37,373 nt of DNA from Mucilaginibacter sp. (GTDB lineage: Bacteria; Bacteroidota; Bacteroidia; Sphingobacteriales; Sphingobacteriaceae), in assembly GCA_016763755.1 (NCBI GenBank), contig JAESTD010000186.1, positions 1 to 37,373 of the forward strand, in the 5' to 3' direction. Under the pieces are notes generated by a model. That model was given only the letters and a program-made list of their open reading frames with translations. It was not told the DNA's origin and ran no database searches. The position numbers were made by a program, and so were the translations under genes. This document shows positions 7,980 through 16,562 of the stretch, in pieces (the first letter of the stretch is position 1; each line of letters begins with the position of its first letter).

Positions 7980-8228
7980 TTAGGCCGCTTTTTTCTGAGC
8001 CGCCTTGGCTCGTTGGAGTCTAAGTTCTTCTTTTAATAGGTTCATCAACTGCAGGTCGATGGCTTTTAATAATACGGATGTTTTGATATTAGCTTTCATA
8101 ACATTTGGTTTGATATTGTGTACTATCGAAATTTCATGCCAGCGGCCGGCGATTGGATCAGATCGGGTATCGGTCCAGTAACTAGGATAACATTGTCCGA
8201 TTATGGAGAGAAGCCGACCTGAAAACAA
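7980..8228 (-). CDS. Small hypothetical protein
   Basis: An 82-codon minus-strand frame. The C-terminal 39 codons, from an internal ATG at 8099, look the most protein-like: MKANIKTSVLLKAIDLQLMN, then an amphipathic Lys/Glu/Arg-rich helix ending AKAAQKKAA. The upstream half is less convincing, so the real start may be 8099. It precedes the response regulator on the same strand with a gap of about 40 bases and could be co-transcribed. No family is recognised. Confidence 0.35.
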   Translation of the reverse strand: MFSGRLLSIIGQCYPSYWTDTRSDPIAGRWHEISIVHNIKPNVMKANIKTSVLLKAIDLQLMNLLKEELRLQRAKAAQKKAA

Positions 8229-8254
8229 GATGATGCCTTAACCGTTCCATTCAT

Positions 8255-8806
8255 ATGAAGATCAAAAACTGGCAAATTGGGTTAACGACAGGTTTGACAG
8301 CCGGCGCTATCGCGATCCTGTTACAATCCAGTGTGTCCATTCCGAAAGGCGCAACACCTGTTAAACCTTTTGCGCAAAAGCGCTACTTAGGTACCTGGTA
8401 TGAGATCGCGCGTTATGATTTTAAATTCGAAAAGAACCTATCCGACGTCAGCGCGACCTATACGTTAAACCCGGACGGTTCGATCCGGGTGTATAACAAA
8501 GGTTACGACTTCGTTAAAGGTAAATGGAAAGAAAGCATCGGGAAAGCGAAGTCGGTTAAAGATCCGAGAACTGGCCGGCTGAAGGTATCATTCTTCGGGC
8601 CGTTCTATGCCGGATATAACGTTATAGCTATTGATTCCGGATACCGTTACGCCATGGTGGCAGGAAATAACCTGAATTACTTATGGCTACTCTCCCGTGA
8701 AAAAACAATTCCTGCAGATATTCAAACTGCTTATCTAAAGCAGGCACAGGCTTTAGGTTATGATGTCTCCAAACTAATCTGGACCAAACATGAGCGCTCC
8801 TCATAA
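8255..8806 (+). CDS. Bacterial lipocalin, Blc family
   Basis: Predicted 183-residue protein. The lipocalin signature GTWYEIAR is at residues 46-53, preceded by KRYL. The eight-strand barrel pattern follows: SATYTLNPDGSIRVYNKG, GKAKSV, LKVSFFGPFYAGY, then NYLWLLSRE near 141-149, the second conserved lipocalin block. An N-terminal hydrophobic segment (7-27) looks like a signal peptide or anchor, but I see no clear lipobox Cys, unlike E. coli Blc. Family members bind lysophospholipids or other lipids at the envelope. Length is normal. It stands alone on the plus strand, with no shared operon visible. Confidence 0.85.
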   Translation: MKIKNWQIGLTTGLTAGAIAILLQSSVSIPKGATPVKPFAQKRYLGTWYEIARYDFKFEKNLSDVSATYTLNPDGSIRVYNKGYDFVKGKWKESIGKAKSVKDPRTGRLKVSFFGPFYAGYNVIAIDSGYRYAMVAGNNLNYLWLLSREKTIPADIQTAYLKQAQALGYDVSKLIWTKHERSS

Positions 8807-9051
8807 AGTGACTTTACGACACCAGCCCAAAAACGTCCACGTTTCATAGTGGAGCTCCTGCAGGGTCTTCAAGCTGCGTTTAAGCAGTAGGATTCCTGGT
8901 TTCACGACGCTGGTTATGCGGATATTATGCATACTCACCTGCCGAAATCAAAGTAAGTATCATTGCTCAATCATAGGGGACGATAAAACGTTATGTTGCT
9001 CGATTACCGTGGCAGTAGCATTTAATACAGAAAATAAACCATATTAAGATA

Positions 9052-9079
9052 TTGGAAGTTATTTTATTACTTACATTTG
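9052..9079 (+). promoter_or_regulatory. Probable Bacteroidota promoter of SusC1-SusD1
   Basis: A -7 element TACATTTG (9072-9079) matches the Bacteroidota consensus TAnnTTTG. A TTG (9052-9054) stands 17 bases upstream as a candidate -33 element, slightly closer than the usual spacing of about 19. The operator starts one base after the -7 box. The same TTG-N17-TnnnTTTG-C-operator layout occurs upstream of GH92. Confidence 0.5.
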
Positions 9080-9092
9080 CTAAATCGATTTA
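9079..9092 (+). promoter_or_regulatory. LacI-type operator, copy 1 (SusC1 upstream site)
   Basis: GCTAAATCGATTTA; the core TAAATCGATTTA (9081-9092) is a perfect 12-bp palindrome with a central CG, typical of LacI-family operators. It abuts the -7 box, so bound protein would block RNA polymerase. It lies 52 bases from copy 2, close to five helical turns. Confidence 0.6.
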
Positions 9093-9130
9093 AAATTAAA
9101 AATAAACTTTCAAAAATTTTTTATTCACTT

Positions 9131-9144
9131 GCTAAATCGATTTA
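9131..9144 (+). promoter_or_regulatory. LacI-type operator, copy 2 (overlaps SusC1 start)
   Basis: GCTAAATCGATTTA again, with perfect palindromic core 9133-9144. Its last base is the A of the candidate ATG start at 9144. With copy 1 it could support looping or a roadblock. Confidence 0.55.
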
Positions 9145-12100
9145 TGAGCCAATTATTTTTTATGAAAAACCACCTTTCTCAGCAATCAGGTGTTTGTTTT
9201 AAACTCCGAAATTTGTATTGCGGGGGCTTACTTGTTGCCTGCCTTGTCAATGCAAATCAAAGTTCAGCTACTGAACATCATTTTTTAAAGTCCATGCCGG
9301 TTGTTAAAACCCGAATGGCAGCCGTAACCGTTAAAGGTATCGTTACCGACGAGAACAATCTGCCGCTTCCCGGCGCAACCATCCGCATAAAGGATACACA
9401 ACTGGCGGTGGTTACTGATGTTAACGGCCATTTCTCTATCGATGCGCCTGATCTTAATGCCACCCTCGTTATCAGTTTTACGGGTTATGATAACATGGAA
9501 GTTAAGGCTTCGGACACCGAAATCAAAGTGCAGCTTAAACCGGCCAGCAAATCACTTAGCGAGGTGGTTGTAGTGGGTTATGGTACATCAAAAAAAGCTA
9601 ACCTCATCACATCGGTAAGTTCGGTTAAAGGTGATGCCCTCACAGAGCGGCCTACCACTATCAATGTAACCCAAGGCCTGGCGGGTAAAGCGGCTGGTGT
9701 TAACGTGATGACCAATTCCGGGAAACCGGGCGGTAATCCGGCGATTAAGATCCGCGGAACCGGTTCTATCAACTCATCCAACTCGCCGCTTTACGTTATT
9801 GACGGTGTGGTAGGCGCTGACCCAAATGCCATCGACCCTAACATCGTGGCATCGGTAGATATATTGAAGGATGCGGGTGCCACCGCCATCTACGGTTCGC
9901 GCGGGGCGAATGGTGTAATTGTGATCACGACCAAAACCGGTAAAAAAAACAGCTCTGATATCGCCTTTAATAATACCATAAGCTTTGGCTCGTTACAGCG
10001 CGAGATACCCTTACTGGATGCCAAAGGTGCATTGGAACTTTACAAACGCGAGTATGAATATGTACCCGGCCGGCTTGCCCCCCACCTTGACCCCAGTAAC
10101 AACTTCACCCGCAAGCAGGAGTTGTTTAACCCCGATGGCTCGCCTATTTACAATACCGACTGGCAAAAAGAAGCTACCCAGTTAGCTGTATCACATCAGC
10201 ACTCGTTAACCTTTACCGGCGGTAAGGACGACTTTACTGTACTGGCCAATATCTCTTATAAAGACAACCAGGGTATCATGCTTAACAGCTACGCCAAACA
10301 ACTTAACGGCTACATCAACATTGGCTGGGATGTAAGGCCGTGGTTAAACATTAAGGCCAGCTTAAATGCAGGCGGCTACCAGTCAAACAATGTAGACATC
10401 AATACGCTGGGCTTAAATGCGGTGCGTGAGATGTACGAGTTTCTTCCGTTTTTACCGGTCAGGTACGCTGATGGCACCTACTCCCGCAAAGGCGATTACC
10501 CGGGTGCCGAAGACTCCGAGAACCCTGTTAAACTGCTCAACAGCGTTAAGGATATTACCGGCCGCATGACCACGCTGGGCAATTTTGTGGGTACTTTTCA
10601 CCTGACCAAAAACCTCAACTTCGTCACTTCTTTCAGCGGTCAGCTGGGGAGCAATTACGAGAATTACTTTTCGGGCAATGATGTGTTCGGTGTATCGCAG
10701 CAACAAGGGGGCGTGGCGCAACGCACCAATATCCTTAATTCAGTATGGAGCAACGAAGATTACTTTTCATACGATAACACTTTTGGCAGGCACCACTTAA
10801 CAGCCGTATTGGGCGCCAGCTGGTATGACTACGTCACCTCACTGACCAAGGCCGGATCTGAGAACTTCTTTGATAATAATTTTAGCTATTACAACCTTGG
10901 TGCAGGTACAGTGATAGAAACACCTTCATCATCACAGATCGAGAACCAGCTTAACTCGTTCTACACCCGTGTGAACTATGATTATGATGGCCGTTACCTG
11001 TTCGGCGCATCTTTCAGGGCGGATGGTAGTTCTAAGTTTCGCGGCGGCAATCTGTACGGTTATTTCCCGTCATTCAATGCCGGCTGGCGCGTATCGAAAG
11101 AGAAATTCTTTGAGCCGCTGTTATCCGTAATCAGCGACCTGAAACTACGCGGAAGCTTTGGTTTGGTGGGCAACCAGGAGATCGGTAATTATCCGACCAT
11201 ATCGCTTTACAATGCTTCGCAATCTATATTTAACCAGCAAAAAGCAGCGGCAGTAACGCTGGCAAGTTTTGGTAACCCCGATCTGAAATGGGAAAAGGCC
11301 CAGCAGTTAGACCTGGGTTTCGATATGAGCTTTTTTAACGGTCGTATCGATCTGAGTGCTGATTACTATGACAAGGTAACCAAAGACCTGATCTATTTTG
11401 TGCAGCAGCCAGCAACTTCGGGCTACGCGGGTGCCTATAAAAACCTGGGTTCTATCCGTAACCGCGGTTTTGAGCTAACGCTGAATACGCAGAACATCGT
11501 AAGCAGCGATTTCAAATGGAGCTCGGGCTTTAACTTCTCCCTTAACCGCTCAAAGGTGCTTAATATCAACCATGATATCGTCTACACCTGGGGTGGCCGC
11601 ATCATCGAGGGTGGTCCGCTCAACGAGTATTTTGGTTATGTGCGCGAAGGGGTATGGACAGAAGCGCAAGCTGCGGAAGCCGCTAAATTTGGCCGAAAAC
11701 CCGGCGATGTACGTTATGCCGACCTTAACGGCAACGGCGTAAAAGATGCCGGCGACCGCACCGATCTGGGTAATGCCATGCCAAAATGGGAAGCCAACTT
11801 CACCAATACCCTAACGTACAAAAACCTGTCGCTTTATGTAGACCTGCAGGGTATGTATGGCAACAAGCTGCTTAACCTTACCCGCTTTATCATGACGGGG
11901 CCTACCATCAATGTAAATAGTTACAAGGAAATCCTGAATGCCTACACGCCGACCAACCAAAACTCGCAGAACGCGCAGGTTCGTTTACCGGGCGATGCCG
12001 TATCCGATAATGAGGTAGGCGACAGCCATTATATTGAGGATGGCTCATTCCTGCGGGTGCGCAACATTGCTTTAACTTATCGCTTTAAGAAAGATCTGCT

Positions 12101-12284
12101 GCAGAAAATCAAGCTCACTAATTTATCAGTGGGTGTTAATGTGGAGAATGCTTTCCTGTTCACCAAGTACAAGGGTTACGACCCGGAGACCACTTCCTTT
12201 GATGCATCGCTTAACCAGGGTGTAGATGTTTACCAATACCCTAAGCCACGCACTATTTCCATTAATCTTAATGCCAACTTCTAA
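9144..12284 (+). CDS. SusC-like TonB-dependent outer-membrane transporter (SusC1)
   Basis: Predicted 1046 residues from ATG 9144; an alternative ATG at 9162 is equally possible. Upstream TTG 9129 lies inside the operator region and is unlikely. Order: a long N-terminal leader with a hydrophobic signal segment, a carboxypeptidase-D-like regulatory domain (starting VKGIVTDENNLPLPGATI), a SusC-type linker SEVVVVGYGT, a plug domain (GLAGKAAGVNV, SPLYVIDGVVG, DILKDAGATAIYGSRGANGV), then a 22-strand barrel ending in the aromatic beta-signal NANF. It forms the import channel capped by a SusD lipoprotein. The partner SusD1 starts 10 bases downstream. It resembles SusC2/SusC3 less than they resemble each other, so it probably takes a different glycan. 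Two operator copies precede it. Confidence 0.93.
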   Translation: MSQLFFMKNHLSQQSGVCFKLRNLYCGGLLVACLVNANQSSATEHHFLKSMPVVKTRMAAVTVKGIVTDENNLPLPGATIRIKDTQLAVVTDVNGHFSIDAPDLNATLVISFTGYDNMEVKASDTEIKVQLKPASKSLSEVVVVGYGTSKKANLITSVSSVKGDALTERPTTINVTQGLAGKAAGVNVMTNSGKPGGNPAIKIRGTGSINSSNSPLYVIDGVVGADPNAIDPNIVASVDILKDAGATAIYGSRGANGVIVITTKTGKKNSSDIAFNNTISFGSLQREIPLLDAKGALELYKREYEYVPGRLAPHLDPSNNFTRKQELFNPDGSPIYNTDWQKEATQLAVSHQHSLTFTGGKDDFTVLANISYKDNQGIMLNSYAKQLNGYINIGWDVRPWLNIKASLNAGGYQSNNVDINTLGLNAVREMYEFLPFLPVRYADGTYSRKGDYPGAEDSENPVKLLNSVKDITGRMTTLGNFVGTFHLTKNLNFVTSFSGQLGSNYENYFSGNDVFGVSQQQGGVAQRTNILNSVWSNEDYFSYDNTFGRHHLTAVLGASWYDYVTSLTKAGSENFFDNNFSYYNLGAGTVIETPSSSQIENQLNSFYTRVNYDYDGRYLFGASFRADGSSKFRGGNLYGYFPSFNAGWRVSKEKFFEPLLSVISDLKLRGSFGLVGNQEIGNYPTISLYNASQSIFNQQKAAAVTLASFGNPDLKWEKAQQLDLGFDMSFFNGRIDLSADYYDKVTKDLIYFVQQPATSGYAGAYKNLGSIRNRGFELTLNTQNIVSSDFKWSSGFNFSLNRSKVLNINHDIVYTWGGRIIEGGPLNEYFGYVREGVWTEAQAAEAAKFGRKPGDVRYADLNGNGVKDAGDRTDLGNAMPKWEANFTNTLTYKNLSLYVDLQGMYGNKLLNLTRFIMTGPTINVNSYKEILNAYTPTNQNSQNAQVRLPGDAVSDNEVGDSHYIEDGSFLRVRNIALTYRFKKDLLQKIKLTNLSVGVNVENAFLFTKYKGYDPETTSFDASLNQGVDVYQYPKPRTISINLNANF

Positions 12285-12294
12285 ATCAGCTGCC

Positions 12295-13785
12295 ATGAAA
12301 AAAATACTAATACCGGTATTGTTAATGATACTTGCCGGCACATCCTGTAAAAAATTCCTTGAGGAGAAACCTAATGGTTTACTCACTCCCGATAATTACT
12401 ACAACACACCCGATCAGATCCGTGCTGCGGTTAACGGCGCCTACCAGGGCCTTAATGCACCTTTTGCTACCGGCATCGGTGTGGCGGTAAGTTCGGTTTT
12501 TAGTTTGGATTACATAACGGGCTACACCCAGCGCCCAAGGCCAAGCGGTAACGAAGACGATCAGTTTATCCTCTTAGGCGGCATCGATCAGGCAAACGGC
12601 GCCCTGCAAACTTTTTGGACGGCATCATACTATCCTATCGAGAACTGCAACAGCATCATAGCCAACGTATCAAAAACCGAAGTGGTGAATGCTACCCAAA
12701 GAGATAACTTTTTGGCCGAAGCATACTTCTTAAGAGCTTACTATTATTTTAACCTGGTTAGGCTTTATGGCAGCGTTCCGCTAAAAATAACGGCTACTAC
12801 CGATCTGAATAATACCCAACTGGAGAAAGCTCCTGTTGAAGATATCTACAACCAGATAGTAAGCGATTTGACCACTGCCGATAAAGCCGGCCTGCAATGG
12901 ACGGATAAAACAGGGCACGTATCTAAAGGGGCCATCAAATCATTACTGGCGAAGGTTTACATCACCATGGCTGGCTACCCGTTGAACAAGGGCAACGAGT
13001 ATTTCCAAAAGGCATATGACGCGGCTAAAGAAGTGATCGCCAGCGGTCAGTTCAGTATTTTCGCAAACTATGCGGATCTGCGCAACCCCACCAATTATAA
13101 CACGGGCGAGCATATTTTCATGATCCAGCATGACGAAGCAACAGTGCCAAACATTATGCACTTTACCATGATGCCTTACCCCGAATTACCGATCAGCATC
13201 CAGCCATCTTACAGCGGTGCCATGGCTCCTGCAAAGGCTTTCTATGACTCGTACCAAACCGACGACCAGCGCGTGGTCGAGCAGAATTTTTATTACACCA
13301 AACATACGCAGTACAGCGACCCGTCAAAGACCATCACCTTCCCCATGCCGTACATTTACAAATACTGGAATGACCAGGCGGAGATAAGCGGGCGCGACGG
13401 TTCAAACTTTCCGCTTATTAAATATTCAGATGTGTTGTTGCTATGCGCTGAGGCTAAGGCCAGCTTAGATGGCGGCAGCACTTCAGATGCTACGGCATTA
13501 TCGGCTTATAACCAAGTACACCAGCGTGCATTCCCATCCGGTACGGCGGCGGCAAGTGTTACACTTGATAACGTGCAGAAGGAGCGCTACTGGGAACTTG
13601 CATTTGAGTTCCAGACCTGGTTTGATATGATGCGCACGCGTAAAGCCTTTGACGTAGCGAACAATACGATGGTAAACCTGATCGGTTATAAAGCTCCCAT
13701 GCACCAGCGCGCCTTTACTGAAAAGGACCTGCTTTGGCCGATACCATTAGCCGAAGTGCAAAAAGACCCTAACCTGGGCAAATAG
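12295..13785 (+). CDS. SusD-like surface glycan-binding lipoprotein (SusD1)
   Basis: Predicted 496 residues. ATG 12295 gives a lipoprotein signal (MKKILIPVLLMILAGTSC, lipobox Cys at residue 18) followed by Lys-Lys; an earlier in-frame ATG at 12226 overlaps SusC1 and lacks a sensible signal. The mature protein has the RagB/SusD pattern: an N-terminal EEKPNGLLTPDNYYNT segment, TPR-like helices with FLAEAYFLRAYYYFNLVRLYG, and the C-terminal YWELAFEFQTWFDMMRTR and LLWPIPLAEVQKDPNLGK. It would cap the SusC1 barrel and bind oligosaccharide on the cell surface. A terminator follows 25 bases after the stop. Confidence 0.93.
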   Translation: MKKILIPVLLMILAGTSCKKFLEEKPNGLLTPDNYYNTPDQIRAAVNGAYQGLNAPFATGIGVAVSSVFSLDYITGYTQRPRPSGNEDDQFILLGGIDQANGALQTFWTASYYPIENCNSIIANVSKTEVVNATQRDNFLAEAYFLRAYYYFNLVRLYGSVPLKITATTDLNNTQLEKAPVEDIYNQIVSDLTTADKAGLQWTDKTGHVSKGAIKSLLAKVYITMAGYPLNKGNEYFQKAYDAAKEVIASGQFSIFANYADLRNPTNYNTGEHIFMIQHDEATVPNIMHFTMMPYPELPISIQPSYSGAMAPAKAFYDSYQTDDQRVVEQNFYYTKHTQYSDPSKTITFPMPYIYKYWNDQAEISGRDGSNFPLIKYSDVLLLCAEAKASLDGGSTSDATALSAYNQVHQRAFPSGTAAASVTLDNVQKERYWELAFEFQTWFDMMRTRKAFDVANNTMVNLIGYKAPMHQRAFTEKDLLWPIPLAEVQKDPNLGK

Positions 13786-13810
13786 TAACGTTTATACTGA
13801 TCAACAAAAT

Positions 13811-13841
13811 AAAGAGCTATCCAAATTTGGATGGCTCTTTT
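13811..13841 (+). terminator. Terminator of the SusC1-SusD1 operon
   Basis: AAAGAGC-T-ATCC (13811-13822) pairs with GGAT-G-GCTCTTT (13829-13840) over 12 positions with one T-G wobble and a 6-base loop. It is flanked by A- and T-runs. Clear intrinsic terminator. Confidence 0.85.
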
Positions 13842-14375
13842 GCAGTTGGTTTAGCACAAGCAGTGATTTGTCTAAGTTGCAGCGGTAAGCAATCAAGATT
13901 GCAAAGAATACTCAAATACAAACTTTGATAACCCCTGAAAACAACTTAAGACATATAGAAAACTTTTTGAGTATTCGTGGATAAAACACACCAAAAAAAG
14001 ACCACTGAATCCATATAAAATTTTCAGCTCGTGCGAGTAAAGGTGATCTTGGTCGACACTTCTCAGTGCTTAACAATCGTCTATTCACTTTGGATAATAT
14101 CGCATCTTCCTGATCAGTCTTCGTTTCTTCTTTAGACGGCTCATAGTCTTCGACCTTTTCTTTAAACAATATCTTTTTGTGCATCCTGGCCGTCAGTAAG
14201 GCAAATTACCTTAACGGAAATAGTGCTGGTATTTATTAAAACGAACTAGTAGTTGAAAAAACGCGACCCAAATGCGTGAAAAATTAGAAATAAAGCAACA
14301 TAAAACTTGATTTATAATAAAGCTTTAAAAAAGCTCGTTTCCCCGATAACTATTAACTCAAACTATTGATTAACC
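13842..14375. other. AT-rich intergenic region before the TIM-barrel lipoprotein
   Basis: No secure gene apart from a weak minus-strand frame listed separately (13912-14184). The last 190 bases are very AT-rich and should contain the promoter of the next gene. I cannot single out a good TAnnTTTG box and there is no copy of the TAAATCGATTTA operator. Confidence 0.45.
13912..14184 (-). CDS. Doubtful small hypothetical protein
   Basis: A 90-codon minus-strand frame. Its first 40 residues are charged and protein-like (MHKKILFKEKVEDYEPSKEE and onward), with a purine-rich GGCCAGG just before the ATG. The rest becomes hydrophobic and aromatic without family likeness. It could be an intact small gene, a truncated gene or chance. 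No function is proposed. Confidence 0.22.
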   Translation of the reverse strand: MHKKILFKEKVEDYEPSKEETKTDQEDAILSKVNRRLLSTEKCRPRSPLLARAENFIWIQWSFFGVFYPRILKKFSICLKLFSGVIKVCI

Positions 14376-15461
14376 ATGAATTTACTATTGCAACCCAAAG
14401 CAATTTGCTCCCTTGTTATTTTTACCGTACTATTTTCTTCGTGTAAAAAAGATTTGCTTACAGAGCCCATTAAAACACCATCATTCTCTGATTCTTCTTT
14501 TTCTTCGAACGTAACATTAACTGCCGCATCAGCAATGTTATCCGGAAGTACGCTCAAATTAGGTATTAATGGCCATTTAGGTGATGCCCCCTATTTGAAT
14601 GTTCCATGGAAAGATCAGATCAAAATGCTTAAAGACAGAGGAATGGCTTATTATCGGATAAATGTATCTACGATGTCCGATGGAACCGCATCTGCCTCAA
14701 AAGCATTAGATGAGCTTCATTCTGCAGCAAGTGCCGCTGGTATCAGATTATTGCCTATGGTTTACCTGAGAACGCTCGACTTTAATAAATCCGAGTCCGA
14801 AAACTATACCCTAGGTAAGACGCTTGGCGCCAATTTCGCTGCGAAATACAGGAACTATTTTATCTATTATAACTTGGGGAACGATCTTGAATTACCTTTG
14901 CTTTATTCAAATACTACCGGTCAGTCGTCAAGCGATTACAATGCTTCAAAATTCAAGCGGACAGCCGCATACTTGAAAGGCATGGATGACGGCATCAAGT
15001 CAAAGGATTCAGATGCTAAAACCATTATTAGCGCGGGGTGGCTGCACTACGGCTTTTTAAAAATGTGCGAAAGTTACGGTGTCAGGGTTGACCGTATTGG
15101 GTCCAACTGGTATGCAGATATGGAAGGTGCTGCAGCTAAAGCGCCATATTATATAACAGACATTACAAAAAAGCTTGCCAGTCTTTTACCAACTAAAGGA
15201 ATTTGGTTTACGGAGTACAATTTCCGGTATAAATCGACCAGTACCACTAATGAAACTGATCAGCAAAACTTCATTAAAAGCTTTACGGCTAAGTGTAAAG
15301 CCAATTCGCAGGTGAAAGTTGCAATTGTATACGAACTTTTTGATGAACCATACAAAAGCTGGCAGGAAAGCAACTACGGCATTATAAAGTGGAAAATTGA
15401 ATACACCAGTTGGGCAAATAAGCTTACTTCAAATTTATTTCTGTCTTCTATGGCGGAGTAG
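14376..15461 (+). CDS. TIM-barrel glycoside hydrolase-like lipoprotein (clan GH-A type)
   Basis: Predicted 361 residues. The signal peptide ends in LFSSC-KK (Cys about residue 23), so it is a lipoprotein. The mature part shows the eight beta-strand ends of a (beta/alpha)8 barrel in order: LGINGH, YYRINVS, LLPMVYLR, FIYYNLGNDLE, TIISAGWL, DRIGSNWYAD, GIWFTEYNF and VAIVYELFDEP. In clan GH-A the acid/base Glu ends strand 4 after Asn, and the nucleophile Glu ends strand 7. Strand 7 fits (Thr-Glu-Tyr-Asn), while strand 4 reads Asn-Asp-Leu-Glu instead of Asn-Glu. I cannot assign a GH family; GH39- or GH5-like are options. Alone on its transcript, without the shared operator, it may serve another substrate or surface-glycan processing. 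Confidence 0.7.
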   Translation: MNLLLQPKAICSLVIFTVLFSSCKKDLLTEPIKTPSFSDSSFSSNVTLTAASAMLSGSTLKLGINGHLGDAPYLNVPWKDQIKMLKDRGMAYYRINVSTMSDGTASASKALDELHSAASAAGIRLLPMVYLRTLDFNKSESENYTLGKTLGANFAAKYRNYFIYYNLGNDLELPLLYSNTTGQSSSDYNASKFKRTAAYLKGMDDGIKSKDSDAKTIISAGWLHYGFLKMCESYGVRVDRIGSNWYADMEGAAAKAPYYITDITKKLASLLPTKGIWFTEYNFRYKSTSTTNETDQQNFIKSFTAKCKANSQVKVAIVYELFDEPYKSWQESNYGIIKWKIEYTSWANKLTSNLFLSSMAE

Positions 15462-15522
15462 ACATATTCATTTGCTAGAACTTAAATTGGTGTTTGCTAA
15501 CCAGCCGCCTCGAGTAATAGCT

Positions 15523-15870
15523 TTAGCTCATTAATCGATCCTTGAAACTGATGTAAGTCCTGTTATTCTCGCCATTATGCTCAAGCACCTGAATATGAGA
15601 ACGAACCATAAGCGGCAAGTCTGTAATTTTTTACCCCTGTCTATTACCATTTCTTTAGGCAACTCTATTCCGGAAAACTAATCTTTAAATACACAATCAT
15701 CGTAAATAATCGTCTGACACAAGTCAAAAATGGCCATTCCCTATGTCGTTTCCCAATCTTTAACGCCTGCAAGCGTTGTGTATTCGGAATTATTGCGAAC
15801 CGCTTTGATCAGGAATAAGCCAGGGATATCGTTTCCATGAGAATCTGTAAATCTTTCACCGCATAAAGTC
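15523..15870 (-). pseudogene. Decayed coding remnant, unknown family
   Basis: Translating the minus strand gives successive protein-like pieces split by stops and a frame change. They are CGERFTDSHGNDIPGLFLIK and onward to a TAG, then GMAIFDLCQTIIYDDCVF to another stop, then SGIELPKEMVIDRGKKLQ, then in the next frame MVRSHIQVLEHNGENNRTYI ending Met-Ser-stop at 15523. This is far more protein-like than chance and suggests one dead gene read leftward. I do not recognise the family. The intact frame just upstream on the same strand (15942-16232) may be its 5' part. Confidence 0.4.
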
Positions 15871-15941
15871 CAGCAAGGCGAATTGTCTGGCCTTGATACT
15901 TAAATATTACCTAATATCACTGATATGGAACGTGACAAAAT

Positions 15942-16232
15942 TTAATTCATGCAAAATTTCGCTTTGAAAGTAGTGTTGCGCGTACGAGGCAGGTCTTTAA
16001 TATAGTCCTGGTAATTGTACATAGCATCATTCCAGAGAATTTTGACGAGCAACCTGGCGTCCATGTCCGCGTTTCCGACAAAAATCAGCTTTCCGTTACG
16101 GTTAGCTGCATCTGGCCCTACGATTTGAATAAGTTCTCCAAAACTTCTGAAAAGTGGATCCTGACTCTGGCGGTGATTATCTGCTGCTATCAGAAGATTG
16201 GTGAAAATGTATAATTTAGATAAAAAATCCAT
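15942..16232 (-). CDS. Hypothetical protein, possibly the 5' part of a decayed gene
   Basis: Predicted 96 residues: MDFLSKLYIFTNLLIAADNH, then SFGELIQIVGPDAANRNGKL, then FVGNADMDARLLVKILWNDA and a Tyr/Arg-rich tail. The composition looks like a genuine soluble domain. No signal peptide or membrane span beyond a weak N-terminal hydrophobic stretch. No family is recognised. On the same strand and directly before the remnant at 15523-15870, so they may once have been a single gene. It lies in a zone where neighbouring genes are also broken. Confidence 0.4.
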   Translation of the reverse strand: MDFLSKLYIFTNLLIAADNHRQSQDPLFRSFGELIQIVGPDAANRNGKLIFVGNADMDARLLVKILWNDAMYNYQDYIKDLPRTRNTTFKAKFCMN

Positions 16233-16562
16233 GGCTTTGACTTGAACCTGCGCCTCGGTGATTCCACTAACCTGGCGTTTGCTTCAGTACTACGCATAAA
16301 GACTTTTTAAGTTTATTCGTTTTTAACGGTTGATCCCGGTTTCACATCAATTGTGGTTATATGTTGCATAGTGCATTTCCCACATTCTCGCAACGAGTAG
16401 GACACGATCGTCTAAAGAACCGATATTTAGTCAATTAACCAGAAATTAAAATTAATCCGAAAATGTTGAATAAATGGATTTGGTCAATTGACAATCTGAA
16501 ATGTGCAAAATTTCCCAGTATCCCGTAAACCAGAAAAGATCAGAGAACAGGAAGTAGTTTGG
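16233..16562. other. Intergenic stretch with a pair of similar palindrome-like sites
   Basis: No gene. Two related sites lie 53 bases apart: TTAGTCAATTAACC (16427-16440) and TTGGTCAATTGACA (16480-16493). The second has a perfect 10-bp palindrome, GTCAATTGAC (16483-16492). They might be operators of a regulator for the minus-strand gene to the left, or chance AT-rich similarity. Confidence 0.25.

Larger units (their letters stand above)
8807..9143. other. Intergenic region upstream of SusC1
   Basis: No gene. The left two thirds hold only short interrupted frames without recognisable product. The right third is AT-rich and contains the promoter and two operator copies listed separately. Confidence 0.6.

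Noticed and set aside
9129..9143. TTG 9129 as SusC1 start
   Set aside because: It lies within the operator region. ATG 9144 or 9162 is the more usual start and keeps the whole protein.
16427..16493. GTCAATTGAC-like site pair as a second regulon operator
   Set aside because: Only two unequal copies in AT-rich DNA and no convincing target gene; listed as an intergenic note, not as an operator.
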